A stretch of DNA of 64,000 bases from the NCBI RefSeq assembly GCF_030433685.1, contig NZ_JAROCF010000001.1, positions 868,001 through 932,000 of the forward strand. Direction: 5' to 3'. The first letter of the stretch is position 1. Each line of letters opens with the position of its first letter. Under the pieces are notes generated by a model, which was not told the DNA's origin, did not search any database, and saw only the letters and a program-made list of their open reading frames with translations. The DNA is from Leifsonia williamsii (GTDB lineage: Bacteria; Actinomycetota; Actinomycetes; Actinomycetales; Microbacteriaceae). This document shows positions 55,308-62,424 of the stretch, one piece after another. A program made the translations under genes and the position numbers.

Positions 55308-56567
55308 TCACTGGTCGCGGTCGAAGAGGTCGGCCCAGGTCTCCCGCCGGATGACGGCCCTCGCCTCGCCGTCGCGCGCGAAGACCACCGGCGGCCTCCG
55401 GTACCCGTTGTAGTTGTTCGCCATCGTGTGCGTGTACGCGCCGGTCGCCGGGACGGCGAGCAGGTCGCCGACCCGCGCGGCCGGCAGCCGGAGCGGATCG
55501 ATGAGCACGTCTCCGGACTCGCAGTGGCGCCCGACCACGACGACGTCCTCCACGTCCTCCTCGTTCATCCGGCCTGCCAGCACGGCCTCGTAGCGCTGCT
55601 GGAAGAGCGCGGCCTCCAGGTTGTCGCCCATGCCGCCGTCCACGGCGACGAAGTTGCGGGCGTCGCGCTTGACCGTGGTGACGGTGTAGAGCGTGAAGGC
55701 GGAGGAGTTGACCATGCTGCGGCCCGGCTCGATGATGATCTCCGCCTCGGCCGGCAGATGCTCGTCGGCCGCCTGGAGCAGCGCCTCGACGTACGCGTCG
55801 ACGGTCGCGGGCCGGTCGGCGGTCGTGTAGCGGGCGCCGAGCCCCCCGCCGAGGTCGTAGACGGGGAAGGCGCCGAGCGCCGCGAGCGGGGCCACGGCCG
55901 CGGCGAGCTCGGCCGGGTCCATGATCTGCGAACCCACATGCGCGTGCACGCCTCGCATGTCGAGCAGGGGGCTCGCCTCGATCCTGGTGATCAGGCGCCG
56001 GGCGGCGTCCGGCGTCAGGCCGAACTTGGAGCCGAGCTGCCCGGTCTGCACGTGCGGGTGCGTGGAGGAGACCACCCCGGGGATGACGCGGACGAGCACG
56101 GACTGCGTGTTCCCCGGGGCGACCAGCTGTTCGAGCCGGTCGACGTCGTCTTCGTTGTCCACGACGACGAGTCCGGCGCCGGCGTCGACGGCGATCCCCA
56201 GCTCCTCGGTGGTCTTGGCGTTGCCGTGCACGACGATCAATCCGGGGTCCACTCCCGCGCGCAGGGCGCTGAGGATCTCGCCGCCGCCTGCGACGTCGAG
56301 CCCCAGCCCCTCCTCCACCATGACCCGCTGCACGGCGGTGGCCGGGAACGCCTTCGACGCGAAGACGATGCGCGCGTTCGCTCGGCGTGAGGTCAAGGCC
56401 GTCCGGTACTCGCGCGCCCTGGCGCGCAGCGAGCGCTCGTCGACGACGATCGCGGGGGTGCCGAACTCCCGCGCGAGGTCGTCCACCCGGCAGCCGCCGA
56501 TCACGAGGGTGCCGTCGGGGTCGACGGCCGCCCCGGCCGGGAAGAGGTCGAGGAGGGGATGCGGCAT
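55308..56567 (-). CDS. lysA: diaminopimelate decarboxylase
   Basis: 419 residues, fold type III PLP enzyme. PLP lysine in IVFASKAFPATAVQRVM, HVGSQIMD, VYDLGGGLGARYT (phosphate-binding) and the C-terminal cysteine region VVGRHCESGDVLIDP with NNYNGYRRPPVVF. Makes lysine from meso-diaminopimelate. Third gene of the permease-Usp-lysA row, 72 bases after the Usp stop, where a tandem repeat sits. Confidence 0.94.
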   Translation of the reverse strand: MPHPLLDLFPAGAAVDPDGTLVIGGCRVDDLAREFGTPAIVVDERSLRARAREYRTALTSRRANARIVFASKAFPATAVQRVMVEEGLGLDVAGGGEILSALRAGVDPGLIVVHGNAKTTEELGIAVDAGAGLVVVDNEDDVDRLEQLVAPGNTQSVLVRVIPGVVSSTHPHVQTGQLGSKFGLTPDAARRLITRIEASPLLDMRGVHAHVGSQIMDPAELAAAVAPLAALGAFPVYDLGGGLGARYTTADRPATVDAYVEALLQAADEHLPAEAEIIIEPGRSMVNSSAFTLYTVTTVKRDARNFVAVDGGMGDNLEAALFQQRYEAVLAGRMNEEDVEDVVVVGRHCESGDVLIDPLRLPAARVGDLLAVPATGAYTHTMANNYNGYRRPPVVFARDGEARAVIRRETWADLFDRDQ

Positions 56568-56587
56568 GGTGCGTCTTTCAGTTTCGA

Positions 56588-56624
56588 GAGGGGCAGGCGG
56601 TATCGGGAGGGGCAGGCGTATCGG
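56588..56624. repeat. tandem 19/18-bp repeat between usp and lysA
   Basis: GAGGGGCAGGCGGTATCGG at 56588-56606 is repeated at 56607-56624 with one base missing, and a partial third copy (GGTATCGG) follows to 56634. It occupies most of the lysA leader. Confidence 0.7.
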
Positions 56625-56639
56625 AAGGTATCGGGCGGG

Positions 56640-57545
56640 TCAGTCTCGCTCGCGGCTGCCGACGCCGTGTGGCACCACGACGACCGGGACGGGGGAATGG
56701 CGCACGATCTTCGTCGCGTGCGAGCCGAGGAACACGCGGGCGATCGGGCCGAGCGTGCTCGATCCGACCACCAGCACCTCGCCCTGATCCCAGCCGATGT
56801 CCGCGATGGCCGCCTCCCAGGTCTCGCCCATTCCGACGGCGACGCCGGAGACGGCCGGGGCGTCCTCCAGTTCGGCGACCTGGCGCACCACCGCTGCCGC
56901 GTGCCGCTCGATGTCACCCGCCCAGGTGTTCGCGATCGTCAGTTCCGCGTCGAGTCCGGCGCCCGAGGTCCCGGAATCGGGAGGAACGACGGCGAAGGAG
57001 GCGACCCGCAGCTCCGCCCCCAGGGTCGCCGCCACCTCCGCCGCGCCCAGCACGAGGCCGGTCGAGGCGCCGGTGCCCCGATACGCGGCGGTCACCCGGG
57101 TCACGCGGGCGTCTTCGTCGGTCCGATACCCGCGAGGCGCGATCGCCACGGGGACCGGCGAGGCATGCAGGAGGGTGTCGCTCTCGGCGCCGAGGGCGAT
57201 CCGCCCCGGTTGGCCGCCTGCTCCCGACCCGACGACGATCAGCGACCCGTCGTGCTGGTCGGTGAGCTCGACGAGTCCGCGCCGGGCCGACGCCGCCTCG
57301 TGCAGGAGGTACTCGGCAGCGATCGAGTCGCCGAGCACGGCGGCGGCGTGGTCGAGGGCGCTGTCGGCGTTGTCTCTGGTGTACCCGCGCCACTCCCTGT
57401 CCGCGCCTCCCGCCGTCGCCGGCCAGGCAGGGGGGACGACCGCGGCCACGACGAGGTCCGTGCCGGAGGAGCGGGCGAGCATGGCGGCGAGGTGCAGCGC
57501 CGACGCGGAGCGGTGTGCGGGGTCGACCCCGACGATGATACTCAT
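56640..57545 (-). CDS. universal stress protein, tandem UspA domains
   Basis: 301 residues in two Usp domains (about 1-140 and 150-295). Each begins with a beta strand and ends with a nucleotide-binding glycine loop: VVGSGAGGQPGRIALGAESDTLL and VVGSSTLGPIARVFLGSHATKIV. ATG overlaps the stop of the permease gene (ATGA), so expression is coupled. Usp proteins fused or coupled to transporters may sense ATP or energy state; here a role in permease control is inference. Confidence 0.9.
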   Translation of the reverse strand: MSIIVGVDPAHRSASALHLAAMLARSSGTDLVVAAVVPPAWPATAGGADREWRGYTRDNADSALDHAAAVLGDSIAAEYLLHEAASARRGLVELTDQHDGSLIVVGSGAGGQPGRIALGAESDTLLHASPVPVAIAPRGYRTDEDARVTRVTAAYRGTGASTGLVLGAAEVAATLGAELRVASFAVVPPDSGTSGAGLDAELTIANTWAGDIERHAAAVVRQVAELEDAPAVSGVAVGMGETWEAAIADIGWDQGEVLVVGSSTLGPIARVFLGSHATKIVRHSPVPVVVVPHGVGSRERD

Positions 57546-59038
57546 CTCCGGTTCGCCTTCCGGCGTGCGGCGGCGGCGCGGATCTCGCTCTTGCTGGGCT
57601 GGCCGAAGTTGCTCGTGTACGGGGCATCCCCGTCGGCGGCCGGCCGTTCGGCCTGCAGTGCGGAGTGCTTGCGGCCGTAGAACCAGTAGAACAGGAGGAA
57701 GACGGCGGTCCAGATCAGGAACACGACGATCGTGATCACCCGCAGCTGCGTGATGATGGCGATGCAGCCGGCGATCGACAGGATGGGGATCGTCCAGCCG
57801 AACGGCAGGCGGAAGCCGCGCTCCAGCTCCGGCTCCCGCACGCGCAGGATGATGACGCCGAGCGACACCACGAGGAACGCGACGAGCGTCCCGATGCTCG
57901 TCATCTCGGCGAGGAAGTCGATCGGGATGACCGCGGCGAGGATGCTCGTGGCGATCATCACGATGACCGTGTTCTGCACCGGCGTCATCGACCGCGGGTT
58001 GACCTTCGCGAAGACCGGCGGGATCATCCCGTCGCGCGACATGGCGAAGAGGATGCGCGTCTGCCCGTACAGCACGACCAGCGTCACGGAGAAGATGGAG
58101 ATGATGGCGCCGATCGCGACGATGGTCCCCGGCCAGCTCGCGCCGATGATGTTCTGGAGGATCTCGGCGAGGCCCGCATCCTGGTTCTCGAACTTCTCGG
58201 GCGCCTGCGCGCCGAGGGCGGTGAGGCTGGTGGCGACGTAGAGCAGCACGATGATCACCAGCGCGAAGATGATCGCGAGCGGCAGGTTGCGCTTCGGGTT
58301 CTTCGCCTCCTCGCCGGCGGTCGAGACGGCGTCGAGGCCGACGAACGAGAAGAAGATGATCCCGGCGCCGCCGACGATGCCCGCGAATCCGGCCGGTGCG
58401 AAGTTGTGGAAGTGGTCGGTGTTCCACCCGGTGAACGCCACGGCGCAGAAGAACAGCACCACCGCGATCTTGATGACGACCATGATGCTGTTTACCGTGG
58501 TGGACTCGCGCGCACCGCGGAGCAGGAGCAGCGAGCACAGCACGATCACGACCACCGCAGGCACGTTGACGATGCCGCCCTGCTCCGGCGCCTGCGAGAG
58601 CTGCACGGGGAGCTCCCACCCGACGAGGTTCTGGAGCAGCTGGTTGACGTACTGGGACCACCCGACCGCGACGGCGGCCGTCGAGACGCCGTACTCCAGC
58701 AGAAGGCAGGCTCCGACCGCCATCGCCGTGCCCTCGCCGAGCGTCGCGTACGCGTAGGAGTACGTCGAGCCGGAGACGGGCACGGCGCCTGCCATCTCGG
58801 CGTAGCACAACGCCGTGAGCCCGGCGACGACGCCGCCGATGACGAACGACCAGATGACAGCGGGGCCGGCGACCGGGACCGCCTGGGAGAGGATGAAGAA
58901 GATGCCGGTGCCGAGCGTTCCCCCGACCCCGATCATCGTCAGCGAGAAGAGGCCGATGCTGCGCTTGAGCCGGACGTCGCCCGGCCCGGGCGGCGTCGTG
59001 GGTTTTCTCCGCAGCAGCTGCTGAGCGACGGTGGGCAT
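57542..59038 (-). CDS. APC family amino-acid permease
   Basis: 498 residues, twelve membrane helices. The first helix pair contains MIGVGGTLGTGIFFILSQ, the APC consensus, and helix 6 FFSFVGLDAVSTAGEEAKNPKRNLP. The closest type is the cationic amino-acid permease (CAT/YfnA) group. Start ATG 59038 has AAGGAG seven bases upstream. The operon with usp and lysA and a divergent LysR-type regulator suggests cationic amino acid, perhaps lysine, transport. Confidence 0.9.
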   Translation of the reverse strand: MPTVAQQLLRRKPTTPPGPGDVRLKRSIGLFSLTMIGVGGTLGTGIFFILSQAVPVAGPAVIWSFVIGGVVAGLTALCYAEMAGAVPVSGSTYSYAYATLGEGTAMAVGACLLLEYGVSTAAVAVGWSQYVNQLLQNLVGWELPVQLSQAPEQGGIVNVPAVVVIVLCSLLLLRGARESTTVNSIMVVIKIAVVLFFCAVAFTGWNTDHFHNFAPAGFAGIVGGAGIIFFSFVGLDAVSTAGEEAKNPKRNLPLAIIFALVIIVLLYVATSLTALGAQAPEKFENQDAGLAEILQNIIGASWPGTIVAIGAIISIFSVTLVVLYGQTRILFAMSRDGMIPPVFAKVNPRSMTPVQNTVIVMIATSILAAVIPIDFLAEMTSIGTLVAFLVVSLGVIILRVREPELERGFRLPFGWTIPILSIAGCIAIITQLRVITIVVFLIWTAVFLLFYWFYGRKHSALQAERPAADGDAPYTSNFGQPSKSEIRAAAARRKANRR

Positions 59039-59125
59039 ACCAGTCTCCTTCGAATGGTGAAGTCTCCCCTCAATGGTCCGGGTGACGCCGCCCCACGAGA
59101 ACCCCCAAGATGCACCCGGCCCTCA

Positions 59126-59131
59126 TAGACT
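59126..59131 (+). promoter_or_regulatory. -10 candidate of the lysR-type gene
   Basis: TAGACT, 52 bases before ATG 59184, giving a leader that starts within the palindrome at 59139. Confidence 0.4.
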
Positions 59132-59138
59132 GTATGTG

Positions 59139-59157
59139 GCTCGATGCACCATCGAGC
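59139..59157. promoter_or_regulatory. palindrome in the permease-lysR intergenic region
   Basis: GCTCGATG-CAC-CATCGAGC, a perfect 8-bp inverted repeat with a 3-base centre, located right after the lysR -10. Either an operator for the LysR protein or a leader hairpin. Confidence 0.55.
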
Positions 59158-59183
59158 GAGAGCGCGATCGAGGCAGGCACCGC

Positions 59184-60104
59184 ATGGCGGCGGATCTACG
59201 GCAGTTCGAGGCGCTCAGAGCGGTGCACGACGCGGGGTCGGTCACGGCGGCCGCCCGCCGCTTGGGCTGGAGCCAGCCGACGGTCGACTACCACCTGAAG
59301 AACCTCGAGACGCTGGTCGGATCGCCCGTGCTCGAGCGCTCCCCGCGCGGCAGCAGACTCACCCCGGTCGGCATGCTCCTGCTCGATCGCGCGCAGCAGA
59401 TCCTGACGCTCAGCGAACGGGCGATCGGAGACGCGCGCGAGTTCGGCGAGCTGGGGCGCGTACGGCTGCGGTTCGGCACGTTCGCGACGGCTGCGGCGAG
59501 CATCCTGCCGTTCATCGCGAACCCCCTCGGCGACCTGGGCATCGAGATCGAGGCGACGATCGACGAAGTCCCCGTGCTGGTGGACCGGATCAACCGCGGC
59601 GCGCTCGATGCGGCGCTCGTGTACACCGTGCCCGGTTACGAGCTGCCGCTCCGCCCGACCGTGGAGGCGGTAGAGGTGTACCGCGACCCCCTGATGCTGG
59701 CGCTGCCCGCCGGCCACCCCTTCGCGTCGCTCCCCGCGGTGGATCTCGCGGCCCTCCTCTCCCTCCGCAGCGAGCGCTGGGTGGTCTCGACGTCGGAGGC
59801 CGACGCGATCGACCGCCTGCTGGTCGATGTCTTCGCGGCACGGGGATACGCCGTCGACGTGGCGATCAGGACCGATGACTTCCAGGTCCTCCTCGGCATG
59901 ACCGCCGCGCGGATGGCCGTCGGGATCATCCCGGGCCTCGCGACGACCGCCGAGCACCCCGGGATCGTGCTGATGCCGATCGACGACCCGTCCTTCGTGC
60001 GCTCCATCCTCGCGGTGACGTCGTCGCCGAACGACGGGAGCCGCCATCCCGCGGCGGCTGTCCGCCGCCTCCTCGCCGCGGTGAAGGACGGTTTCGCGCG
60101 TTAG
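59184..60104 (+). CDS. LysR-type transcriptional regulator (ArgP-like context)
   Basis: 306 residues. N-terminal winged helix LRQFEALRAVHDAGSVTAAARRLGWSQPTVDYHLKNLETLVGSPVLERSPRGSRLTPVG, then a periplasmic-binding-like effector domain (residues about 90-300). The helix-turn-helix contains SQPTVDYHLKNLE where most family members have SQPAVSxxIxxLE. Divergent from the permease operon, its probable target. GAGGCAGG precedes ATG 59184. Confidence 0.9.
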   Translation: MAADLRQFEALRAVHDAGSVTAAARRLGWSQPTVDYHLKNLETLVGSPVLERSPRGSRLTPVGMLLLDRAQQILTLSERAIGDAREFGELGRVRLRFGTFATAAASILPFIANPLGDLGIEIEATIDEVPVLVDRINRGALDAALVYTVPGYELPLRPTVEAVEVYRDPLMLALPAGHPFASLPAVDLAALLSLRSERWVVSTSEADAIDRLLVDVFAARGYAVDVAIRTDDFQVLLGMTAARMAVGIIPGLATTAEHPGIVLMPIDDPSFVRSILAVTSSPNDGSRHPAAAVRRLLAAVKDGFAR

Positions 60105-60190
60105 GGCATCCGGTACAACCCCGCGTCCGTCCCGGCGCGCTGCGATTGTCGCCCCTCGATAACGATCGCGCCCGGTCGTTGACGAATGGC

Positions 60191-60196
60191 TACTGT
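60191..60196 (+). promoter_or_regulatory. -10 hexamer of a leaderless thioesterase-gene promoter
   Basis: TACTGT, six bases, then GTG 60203; the in-frame ATG at 60209 is an alternative. Confidence 0.55.
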
Positions 60197-60202
60197 GTCC
60201 GG

Positions 60203-60754
60203 GTGCACATGATCTTCCGGACGATGCTCCACTTCCTGCTCTCGAGGTTCGGTCCGCGTCTCGGGCACTGGGACGTCGCGCGCACGCGGTTCCGGGTGCT
60301 GCCGACCGACCTCGACATTCTGAAGCACATGAACAACGGCGTGTACCTGTCGATCGCCGACATCGGCCGGTTCGACATGCTGTCGCGCAACGGGGTGTGG
60401 GCGATCTTCAAGCGGAAGGGCTGGTATCCGGTCGTCGCGTCCGAGACCATCTCGTTCCGCAAATCGCTCGAACTGTGGCAGCCGTTCGTGGTGGAGTCGC
60501 GCATCCTCGGCTTCGACGAGAAGGCCGTGTACGTCGAGCAGCGGTTCACGGTCGACGGCGAGATCTACACGCAGGCCTTCATCCGCGGGCGGTTCCTCAA
60601 GCGGGGCGGCGGGGTCGTGACCATCGACGAGCTGCTGGAGGCCGTCGGCCCGTCGCCGACGGACGTCACCGTGCCGCAGTGGCTGCGCGACTGGGGCGTC
60701 GACGCGGCGCTGCCGTCGACCCGCGCCGAGGCGCCGAGCGTGTGGAGCGAGTGA
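60203..60754 (+). CDS. hotdog-fold thioesterase, THEM6/4HBT-like
   Basis: 183 residues. The hotdog helix and turn carry LPTDLDILKHMNNGVYLSIADIGRFDM, with the usual Asp/His-Asn pattern of acyl-CoA thioesterases, then strands with SFRKSLELWQPFVVESRILGFDEKAVYVEQRF. Substrate is probably an acyl-CoA. Single gene with a short 50-base gap to the glycosylase gene. Confidence 0.85.
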   Translation: MHMIFRTMLHFLLSRFGPRLGHWDVARTRFRVLPTDLDILKHMNNGVYLSIADIGRFDMLSRNGVWAIFKRKGWYPVVASETISFRKSLELWQPFVVESRILGFDEKAVYVEQRFTVDGEIYTQAFIRGRFLKRGGGVVTIDELLEAVGPSPTDVTVPQWLRDWGVDAALPSTRAEAPSVWSE

Positions 60755-60791
60755 TCCTGCGCGGAGCGGTGCCGCTGTCAGCCGCGTGACG

Positions 60792-60797
60792 TAGCAT
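60792..60797 (+). promoter_or_regulatory. -10 hexamer of a leaderless alkA-like promoter
   Basis: TAGCAT, seven bases, then ATG 60805. An earlier in-frame ATG at 60796 overlaps the hexamer and is unlikely. Confidence 0.55.
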
Positions 60798-60804
60798 GCC
60801 GTCC

Positions 60805-61761
60805 ATGTCCGCCGTGCTCCCCGCTCCCGCGCCGCGGGCGGAGCCGGCGGCCGAGACGGTGTACCGTCCCGCCCAGCCGATCGACATGCCGGGGACGCTG
60901 GCGCTGCTCGGGCGCGGGCCGTACGACCCGACGACCCAGTGGGACCTGCGTGGGATGTGGCGCACCTGGCGCACGCCGGAGGGGCCGGCGACGCTGCGTG
61001 TGCTGCGTCCCGCCTCCGACGGGTCCGTGACGGCGGCCGCCTGGGGCCCGGGCGCCGGCTGGGCGATCGCGGGCGTGCCCCGCCTGCTCGGCGGCGACGA
61101 CGACTGGAGCGGGCTCGACGTGAGCGGGCATCGGCTGCTGCGCGACAGCCTCCACCGCAACCCGGGGCTCCGGCTCGCCCGCACCGGGCAGGTGCTGGAG
61201 GCGCTGCTCCCCGCGATCATCGAGCAGCGCGTCACGAGTCTGGAGGCGTACCGGTCGTGGGCGCGCCTGCTGCGCTGGTACGGCGAGCCGGCGCCCGGGC
61301 CGGCGCCCGAGGGCATGCGGGTCGTGCCGACGCTGGAGACGTGGCGCGGCATCCCGTCGTGGGACTGGCACCGGGCGGGCGTCGACCCCCGCCGGGCGCG
61401 TGCCGCCCAGGCCGTGCTCGCCGTTGGCCGGTCGCTGGAGCGCGCGGCCGAGCGCGCCTCCACGCTGGACGAGGCTGCCGCCGCCCTGCAGACGGTACCG
61501 GGCGTCGGGCTCTGGACCGCGGCCGAGACGCTGCAGCGCTCGCACGGCCACCCCGATCTCGTCAGCGTCGGCGACTACCACCTGGCGCATCAGGTCGGCG
61601 AGGCCCTGATCGGCAAGCGGGTCGACGACGACGGCATGCTCGAGCTGCTCGAGCCCTGGGCGGGTCATCGCCAACGGGTCGTGCGGCTCATCTTCGCGAG
61701 CGGTTTCCGGTTCCAGCGACGCGGTCCGCGGATGACCGTGCAGGATCATCGCTGGCACTGA
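60805..61761 (+). CDS. AlkA-like DNA-3-methyladenine glycosylase
   Basis: 318 residues, HhH-GPD superfamily. The hairpin LQTVPGVGLWTAAETLQRSHGHPDLVSVGDYHLAHQV contains the helix-hairpin-helix Gly residues and the catalytic aspartate (VGDYHL). AIIEQRVTSLEA is the conserved interior helix. Removes alkylated bases. The N-terminal 100 residues are less conserved and hold the domain equivalent to the AlkA N lobe. Confidence 0.87.
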   Translation: MSAVLPAPAPRAEPAAETVYRPAQPIDMPGTLALLGRGPYDPTTQWDLRGMWRTWRTPEGPATLRVLRPASDGSVTAAAWGPGAGWAIAGVPRLLGGDDDWSGLDVSGHRLLRDSLHRNPGLRLARTGQVLEALLPAIIEQRVTSLEAYRSWARLLRWYGEPAPGPAPEGMRVVPTLETWRGIPSWDWHRAGVDPRRARAAQAVLAVGRSLERAAERASTLDEAAAALQTVPGVGLWTAAETLQRSHGHPDLVSVGDYHLAHQVGEALIGKRVDDDGMLELLEPWAGHRQRVVRLIFASGFRFQRRGPRMTVQDHRWH

Positions 61762-61789
61762 GCTGCTGCACTGGGCGCGGTGGCTTCTG

Positions 61790-62344
61790 CTACCCCAGCG
61801 TCCCGTCGCGGTGGGCGGCGGCGTGCTCGGTCTTGAGGTCGTGCGACATCTCACGGCACAGGGTCTCGTAGTGCTCCAGCATGCTGGGGTAGTAGTCGTC
61901 CCAGCGCGGGAGCGGGCGCCCGTCATGAGCCGCCAACATCCGGTCGAGGTAGTAGTCCCAGCCGACCCCGATGTCCGCCTCGCCCGTCAGTGTGCGCAGA
62001 CGCTGGGCGAACGTGACGGTCGTATGGCCGCTCGCCTCCGTCAGGTGCACGTACATGCGGCGGGAGTCGCCCGCGTGGCCGACGTCGACGTGGAGGCGGT
62101 GCGGGGCCTCGCACTCCATGATCGCGACGTCCTCCCACTCGGCGTCGTCGCCTTCGGCCGTCATCCGGAACTTGACCGCGCCCGTGCGCGGATTGCCGGT
62201 GAACTCGCCGATCCACTGCTGCAGATAGCCGGTGCGGCTGAAGAGCGCCCACACCTCCTCGATCGGCGCTCGCAGGATGCGGTCCAGGACCACATAGACG
62301 CCGTCGTCCTTGCGGACCAATCGACCTGTCGGTTGCGGCTGCAT
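61790..62344 (-). CDS. SRPBCC-family (AHSA1-like) protein
   Basis: 184 residues. The START-like fold begins VYVVLDRILRAPIEEVWALFSRTGYLQQWIGEF, followed by VKFRMTAEGDDAEWEDV and the C-terminal helix (GVGWDYYLDRMLAAHDG). AHSA1-type SRPBCC proteins bind hydrophobic ligands; many are toxin antagonists or partners of ArsR regulators, but none is next door. ATG 62344 has GGGAGG six bases upstream. Confidence 0.88.
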   Translation of the reverse strand: MQPQPTGRLVRKDDGVYVVLDRILRAPIEEVWALFSRTGYLQQWIGEFTGNPRTGAVKFRMTAEGDDAEWEDVAIMECEAPHRLHVDVGHAGDSRRMYVHLTEASGHTTVTFAQRLRTLTGEADIGVGWDYYLDRMLAAHDGRPLPRWDDYYPSMLEHYETLCREMSHDLKTEHAAAHRDGTLG

Positions 62345-62424
62345 GGTGACCTCCCGGTGAGTCAGTCCCCGATGGACCTCACCTTAGTCATGCGATCGCG
62401 AAACCGGCAGGGGCGACTCCGGAC

